NCBI GenBank assembly: GCA_009760885.1
Contig: CM019702.1
Location: forward strand, 53,481,282-53,545,281
Source of the DNA: Achatina immaculata
Taxonomy: Eukaryota > Mollusca > Gastropoda > Stylommatophora > Achatinidae
DNA length: 64,000 nt
Direction of reading: 5' to 3'
Shown: piece by piece, positions 58,491 through 64,000 of the stretch
Layout of the letters: every line of letters starts with the position of its first letter
How positions within the stretch are numbered: the stretch's first letter is position 1
The notes under the pieces: model-generated
The model's database searches: none
What the model was told of the DNA's origin: nothing
Seen by the model: only the letters and a program-made list of their open reading frames with translations
Program-made: the position numbers and the translations under genes

Positions 58491-59449
58491 AAAGGAGAAA
58501 GAGCAAAGGTTTATATTTTGTCATGACTTGACTGAGAGCAAAGAAGGGAGACAATGACGTAGCTTCTTTCTGTATTAGTGGAGGAAACACTTCTTTAAGT
58601 CATTATACGCTGCCAGTAGCTTGATTTTTTATTATTACTTAAATATCTTGAAATACATGAAGTTAGTATCATCATCCACCATCATACGGATCTATCATTA
58701 GCATTATGGTCCACCATAAACCTGTATTGAAGTTATTGAAGATGCGTTGAGTCCACTACATGCTGTGACTCGTTTGAACCTGGTGTTTTCTGCTAGAACG
58801 TATCTATCAGGTTATGTTGTGGCCTATCCAAGTTGTGAGATGCTTAAGTGTGAGTCAGGTCTTCAGTGTGTCATCTGAGACCAACTTCCTCTCTCACCTT
58901 GGTACTTCATAGCAATAATAAAAGAAATAAGAAACGGCCTCAGTTACAGACCTAATGTTGCAGAATATGAGAAGTGATTGTTTTTATATATCGACGAGGC
59001 CGCTTGTCGACCTCCTGGGATCATCTGTTGTTTACTTCGGGGTAACGTTCGAGGTTTTTCTAGCACGTCATGTGAGGTAAGAACCCCGTCAAAAGGTAAA
59101 TGTGGGAAGGACTGTTGAGCTGCAGTCAGTCTGGTCCTGAATGTGAAGCTGTGTGGATGGACATAATGTTACTGTGGGAAAGATGCCATGCCTCATCTTG
59201 TTATCGGAATATCTGGAATGTGTGGATGGACTTGCCATGTGCATCGCAACCTGTCGGCAGAAACTGCTTTGCATGGATCACAGTTGTCCTGGCGTTGTTA
59301 CTTATGGGCTCGTGTTGGCGAGTTACGTGGAAGTTTCTTCTTGTTTTCGCTTTCGACTTCAACAAATGAGGACCACTGCGAGCAGCACGTGATGTGCCCC
59401 ATTTTATCACCTGTAGTAGAGCATTTTTCAGCGCCTGGCCTAGTATGTC

Positions 59450-60195
59450 TGTATGAGTCTACGAGCTTCGGAGGGCTCACCTGTATGTAAGCATCGTCTA
59501 TGATCTTTGGAGGGCTCACATTTATGTAAGGATTAGTCTACGAGATTTGGTGGGCTCACATTTATGTAAGCTTAGTCTACGAGCTGTGGGAGGCTCACAT
59601 TTATGTAAGCCTTAGTCTACGAACTTTAAAGGTCTCAAAATATGTAAGCCTTAATCTACAAGCTTTAGATAGCTAACATGTATGTAAGGTTTAATCTACA
59701 AGCTTTGGATGGCTCACTTGTATGTAAGTCTTAATCTACAAGGTTTGGAGAGTTCACCTGTATGTAAGCCTTAATCTACAAGGTTTGGAGAGCTCACCTG
59801 TAGGTAAGTCTTAATCTACAAGGTTTGGAGAGTTCACCTGTATGTAAGTCTTAATCTACAAGGTTTGGAGAGCTCACCTGTATGTAATCTTAATCTACAA
59901 GGTTTGGAGAGTTCACCTGTATGTAAGCCTTAATCTACAAGGTTTGGATGGCTCACCTGTATGTAAGTCTTAATCTACAAGGTTTGGATGGCTCACCTGT
60001 ATGTAAGTCTTAGTCTACAAGGTTTGGATGGCTCACCTGTATGTAAGTCTTAATCTACAAGGTTTGGAGAGTTCACCTGTATGTAAGCCTTAATCTACAA
60101 GGTTTGGAGAGCTCACCTGTATGTAAGCCTTATTCTGTGAAGTTTGTAGAGCTCACCTGTATGTGTGCCTAGTCTACAAGATTTGGAGAGCTCAT
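59450..60195 (+). repeat. 40-bp minisatellite, array 3
   Basis: About 18 units with the 40-bp step of arrays 1 and 2 (CTACAAGGTTTGGAGAGCTC / ACCTGTATGTAAGTCTTAAT). The first five or six units are the most diverged; the central units are nearly identical, as expected from unequal exchange. Confidence 0.95.
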
Positions 60196-61120
60196 CTTGT
60201 GATATAATTATGTAAGGTAGAAGTAAAAGGCTAGATTATGTAAGGGACAGAATTCGAATATATTGCAATATCTCATAAATTAAATCCCCTGGGACTTAAC
60301 TTTCCATGACTTATGGTTGAAAAAAATCAGTTATTTTAGGCATGCCTTAGTTTTGTTGCAGTAACATTTGTCCTTTTCAGGGCAAATTATTGCCTAGTGT
60401 TAGAATGTAGATAGTTTGTAGCATTGTTCTGGTTAGGACTGAAATTGTGATGTATTGATTCATGTTTTTGAAGAGGTCTTGTCCAGGTTGCTTGGAAATT
60501 GTGTACTGTTGTAAGTAGAATTTTATGTAACACTCATGATTGTTATAGTTCATACTTCTCGACTGTTAGAGTCACTTCCTCATGCCATTGACTTTGTATT
60601 CTCTTGTATGTTCCTCTAGTCTCTGTAGTGTGGCATTAATTTTCAACCAATTTGGATACATTACATCACTCATCAGTTCAACGCTCATTTTCCTCGCATC
60701 AGCGTTTAAATTTAGTTGGACTTCTTGAGTTGTTGAAACTTTTTCTGTCAGTCTAGTTGAACGAATGGAAGTCAGGTTCCTGATCTCTGTGCCACTGGTG
60801 GTATTGCTGTACTAGTGGTGAGCCTGGAAACGGTTGTTGCATTGCTATAGGAAAACAGTAGTAACACATTTTTCCTACGAGTAGTAGAAAAATACAATCA
60901 GTCAGACAGACAACAACATGAATCATATTATATCAAGCACAGTAGAGATCCAATAACTTCTTTAGTAGTTTTGACTGTCAGTGGAGAATACTCCACTCTG
61001 TTTGCGGTCTTATGCACCCTAGGAGATCTAGTACATCTGCTGAAAAAGAGATAGACGGTTTTCATACGTCTTCATCTGGTGCCGTGTTGGTACACTGGTA
61101 ATATGTCAAATAGAAAATTA

Positions 61121-62984
61121 CCCTTCATTGGATTTACTTAACAATAGAATCGTTACATACAATCTAGAATCGTTATATACAATCTAGAATCGTTACATAC
61201 AATCGTTAAATATACTTATCTCTATAATTTAATGCTTAAGTGTTTGAATGCAATTAAATGAACTAACTGAGAAAGATTGTTGCAACATGCGTATACATAA
61301 TATTTAGTAATGCTTATTTAATGCACATGTAAATCATCGTTGCACGTTACTAAAGTCTTTCACATCTTACATATAACAATTATGGTATAATAGAATTTAT
61401 GATTACTCATGTACTATTTATTAAACTTAATCATACTTAAATGAGATCGGGGTGGATCTGAGGAGTTGACAGTACAACTTAAATACACCCACATCACAGA
61501 ATATGTGAACCCATACTAACCTACACATACAAGTTTTTTATCCGACGAATAAACATCTCATTCGCGCATGAACGACAACACGACCTTTTTCAGATCTGCT
61601 GACCTCCATGTACAAATGCAAACATATTACAGTTCTGTCGCATCTTCTTTATATACTGAATCAGTAAACATATTACCTTTCAGAGTTGCGCACCTCTGGT
61701 AAAACTGAAGGTAACTGAACCATTATTCATACGTTTAGGGTTGCCAGTCCACCAAGGTCACTAGTTCTTATCCCTGCCCCTTACAAGTGACAAAGTGTTC
61801 ATAGAGTAGATACTGCACACTGCTGTAAACAATGGTGAGTTAGGGTTAAGTTCCATTTTACTTACATCAAAGTGTATCTTTATAAATGTTGTGAAAACAG
61901 TCTAAAACTCTTTTTAAGTTAGTCGGAAACTCATCAGGTCCATATTCTACTAAGGAAAATATGCTCACACCTCCATCAACCTGTCTAGTCCCACTCATAA
62001 ACATAGAAAACACAACAAAAGCTTCAACAAGAGGAAGAACATGTTCATTCTAAACTTAGCATCCAGCTTTAATGTACAACTAAGACCATCTCGCAACTAA
62101 CAAACAGCTACCACAAGCTCGACTATACTAAACGAAAATAAATTATATAACACACTTGTGCCGAGAATCCACGTCGGCTTCATAGTGGTCACGTGACAAC
62201 AAAAACATTTTAACACGGATTTGTCTGATGAACACACATCACAGTCAAATTAACATTATTTTTGGCCGAGCAACATTTTACAAATCATGAAACATTTAAC
62301 CTAGAATCCCAACATTCAACACACAAAGTACAAAATAAATTGTCACAAAAGAACATTCTATATGGGGGTGGGGGGGGGGGCTAGTACCTCCTAGCAACTA
62401 ACCATTGTCTCACCGGATTACCTGTCGGCAGAGACAACCTTAAAACAACACTGAGCCTATACAAATGTCGTCATCTCAATGTTGTACACACAGGAAAACA
62501 TGGTATTCTTGAACTGGCCACGATTCTTGCATGAAGTGATCAGAAGACCGACTCTCAGTCACACAATGTATTCAGTACGGTATTAATCAAATCATGTACA
62601 TCATCATCGATCACTATAGGAAAGAAAATACATCAATAGCATAAAAAAACTATCCCTCAACACATCGTAAAAAAAAATATTCACAACACGAAATTATGTA
62701 CAACCTACAACTTTCCTTCTTCCTCAGCGTGTCCAGACTCTTCTTACACTCAGTCAGCGAAGCCTCCTTCTTCAACAGAGACCAGCTGAGTAGAAAGAAA
62801 CATTGAATCTTATTTCGCTCCATTCCCCACATATCTTCGACACTATTTCTGTACAATACAGAACAAGATCAGTGATCCGCGTTCAACCGTTCCTAAGTCA
62901 CTTCTGGAGTCACTTCATCTCAGGGCCTCAGTTGAGAGTCCACACGCCAAAGGCATAATTTCCACCATGGCTCCACCAAGTTTT
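61121..62984. other. unassigned AT-rich sequence
   Basis: No homology to the receptor blocks or to elements in this window was noticed. It includes a short tandem repeat of about 20 bp (AATCTAGAATCGTTACATAC, three units, 61142-61208) and a G-run near 62365-62381. The only frame of note (62650-62856, minus, 68 codons) has no known motif. Confidence 0.4.
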
Positions 62985-63509
62985 TACTATTTATTGAAGA
63001 GTTTTGCAGACATTAGGATATAGCAAAGCCTGACAAGTATTAATCCAGTCGTTAAGTATTTGCCACAAATCTCGGGCTTTGGTTCACAGACCACAACAAG
63101 AATAGTTGTGAAAAATCGGCCAAAACCAGCAATAAAAACGAGTCAGAGAACACCACAACCACCTTGACCATTTTCTGGTCACTCCTGGAATCTCTGGCAG
63201 ACCTTGTGGGCATTGTGCACTTCATTCTCCACTTTGTTTGTTTATATATTTCAATTACCACTATCAAAGTACAGTAAAATGATGACTACGGATTAGTCAG
63301 TGGAATGATGAAGTATATGTCTACATATATACTTTGAACTTTTCTTTGTCATCCATAATAACACAACAAAGGAGAGCTTTATATCTGAGCGGAGAAACTT
63401 TCATCCCCAGTCTGCTGGCTGTATACAGAGGTACCATTCTCAGTTGGTGAATTATGTACAGAATGAAGATGATGATTATATTTTGTAGAAATAGAAATCT
63501 TTTAATCTG
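62985..63509 (-). pseudogene. diverged GPCR exon 3 relic (copy E)
   Basis: A CTCAG acceptor-like site near 63510 is followed by IKRFLFLQNIIIIFILYIIHQ, then LYTASRLGMKVSPLRYKALL and VIMDDKEKF, aligning with VKSFLSSKK, AASKLGMKFSPLRNKTILG and VDDGENIES of genes A-C. Frames break after that. A second frame (63052-63267) holds the TM5-TM6 loop (KWRMKCT, SDQKMVKVVVVFSDSF). The TM7 part near 62990-63060 is only recognisable at nucleotide level. This is an older or more distant paralogue. Exons 2 and 1 would lie at or beyond the window end. Confidence 0.7.
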
Positions 63510-64000
63510 AGGAGAAGAATAAACATTTAATCTGACTGAAAGTAAAATATAACTTCCCCATGTGAAATACATGTATGTAATGAGGAGAAGCAACTGTTGT
63601 TATTCCTATAATGATACCAGTACTAAAAATAACAAGAATAAGTATCCATTAACCATTTTAATTTAGTCTCGAATCACGATTTAATGATGGCAGACGGAGC
63701 TGTTTGGTTATTTACAGCTTCATCTCTTAAATTCATGAGCAACTTTTTGTATAACATGAAGCTGAGGAAAGCAATGAGGAAGAGAACGCCCATGAACCTA
63801 AACTTTAGCTTCACTGAAAGCTCATGACGTACACAACAATCAGAAAATAAATGAGTGTCCAGGGCAGAAAACACTGTGATGTCACAGAACGAGAGGAAAT
63901 ACTTAAGGGAGGAGAAGAATAAAAATAGAGGTTAAGTAAATTCAGAGTCTGGCGTAACCTAAACTGACGAAGAATACACATTTTTTGGGCCAAGCACACA
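63510..64000. other. flank of relic E
   Basis: About 63535-63650 (GAAATACATG, GAGAAGCAACTG, GATACCAGTACTAAAA) matches 7255-7325 and 13885-13960 beside relics F and G, so E, F and G belong to one subgroup with shared intron or flank sequence. No clear exon 2 was found before the window end. Confidence 0.45.

Larger units (their letters stand above)
57975..61120 (+). repeat. composite repeat X2
   Basis: Uninterrupted version of X1. In order: a left block (57975-58095), a 50-bp minisatellite (58095-58490), a block from 58620 nearly identical to 45000-45550, a 40-bp minisatellite (59450-60195), and a right block (60335-61120) matching 46945-47690 with more divergence. Neither reverse transcriptase nor transposase is seen. 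Neighbouring host flank (57835-57974 and 41931-42074) is also shared, so X and flank were probably copied together. Confidence 0.6.

Overview
The window is AT-rich eukaryotic nuclear DNA with spliced genes, five kinds of non-LTR retrotransposon, a Penelope-like element, a Tc1/mariner element, a hAT relic, tRNA-type SINEs and minisatellites. The only host genes I can support are minus-strand rhodopsin-type GPCRs. They resemble the chemosensory-receptor families I know from heterobranch gastropods (Aplysia, Elysia), so I infer a gastropod mollusc, probably a sea slug. No prokaryotic features, rRNA genes or CRISPR arrays were seen.

Backbone: a tandemly duplicated block several kb long. Read along the + strand, each block carries receptor exon 3 (TM4-TM7), exon 2 (TM2-TM3), exon 1 (N-terminus and TM1), then a long non-coding flank. 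Two receptors look intact: gene A (17594-20323, 353 aa) and gene B (28644-33152, 356 aa). Gene C (49434-53767) is a pseudogene. At 212-433 there is a damaged lone exon 1 (copy D). Older exon-3 relics lie at about 6585-7345, 13238-13930 (plus a displaced piece at 11757-11969) and 62985-63509. Splice sites fall at the same places in A, B and C.

Mobile layer: paralogous blocks act as empty sites, so many insertions can be bounded to the base. LINE-A (37158-41642, I/Nimb-like) has an uninterrupted 1283-aa ORF with endonuclease, reverse transcriptase and RNase H, and a perfect 10-bp target duplication. LINE-B, -C, -D and -E are 5'-truncated copies with short tandem tails. A Penelope-like element with inverted terminal repeats and a GIY-YIG domain lies at 42425-43797, nested in LINE-E. 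A deleted Tc1/mariner copy is at 20667-21647 and a hAT relic at about 14830-15690.

Repeat layer: two copies of an unclassified composite repeat (about 42075-47690 and 57975-61120) carry 50-bp and 40-bp minisatellites. A 12-bp array (48274-48833) is open in frame on both strands. The rest is non-coding sequence, mostly recognisable as receptor-block flank.

I found no new multigene system. The best leads are the receptor array with its dated insertions, the intact LINE, the Penelope-like element with a hammerhead-like motif, the composite repeat with its repeated 40-bp arrays, and several near-perfect hairpins. All coordinates and alignments were made by eye.
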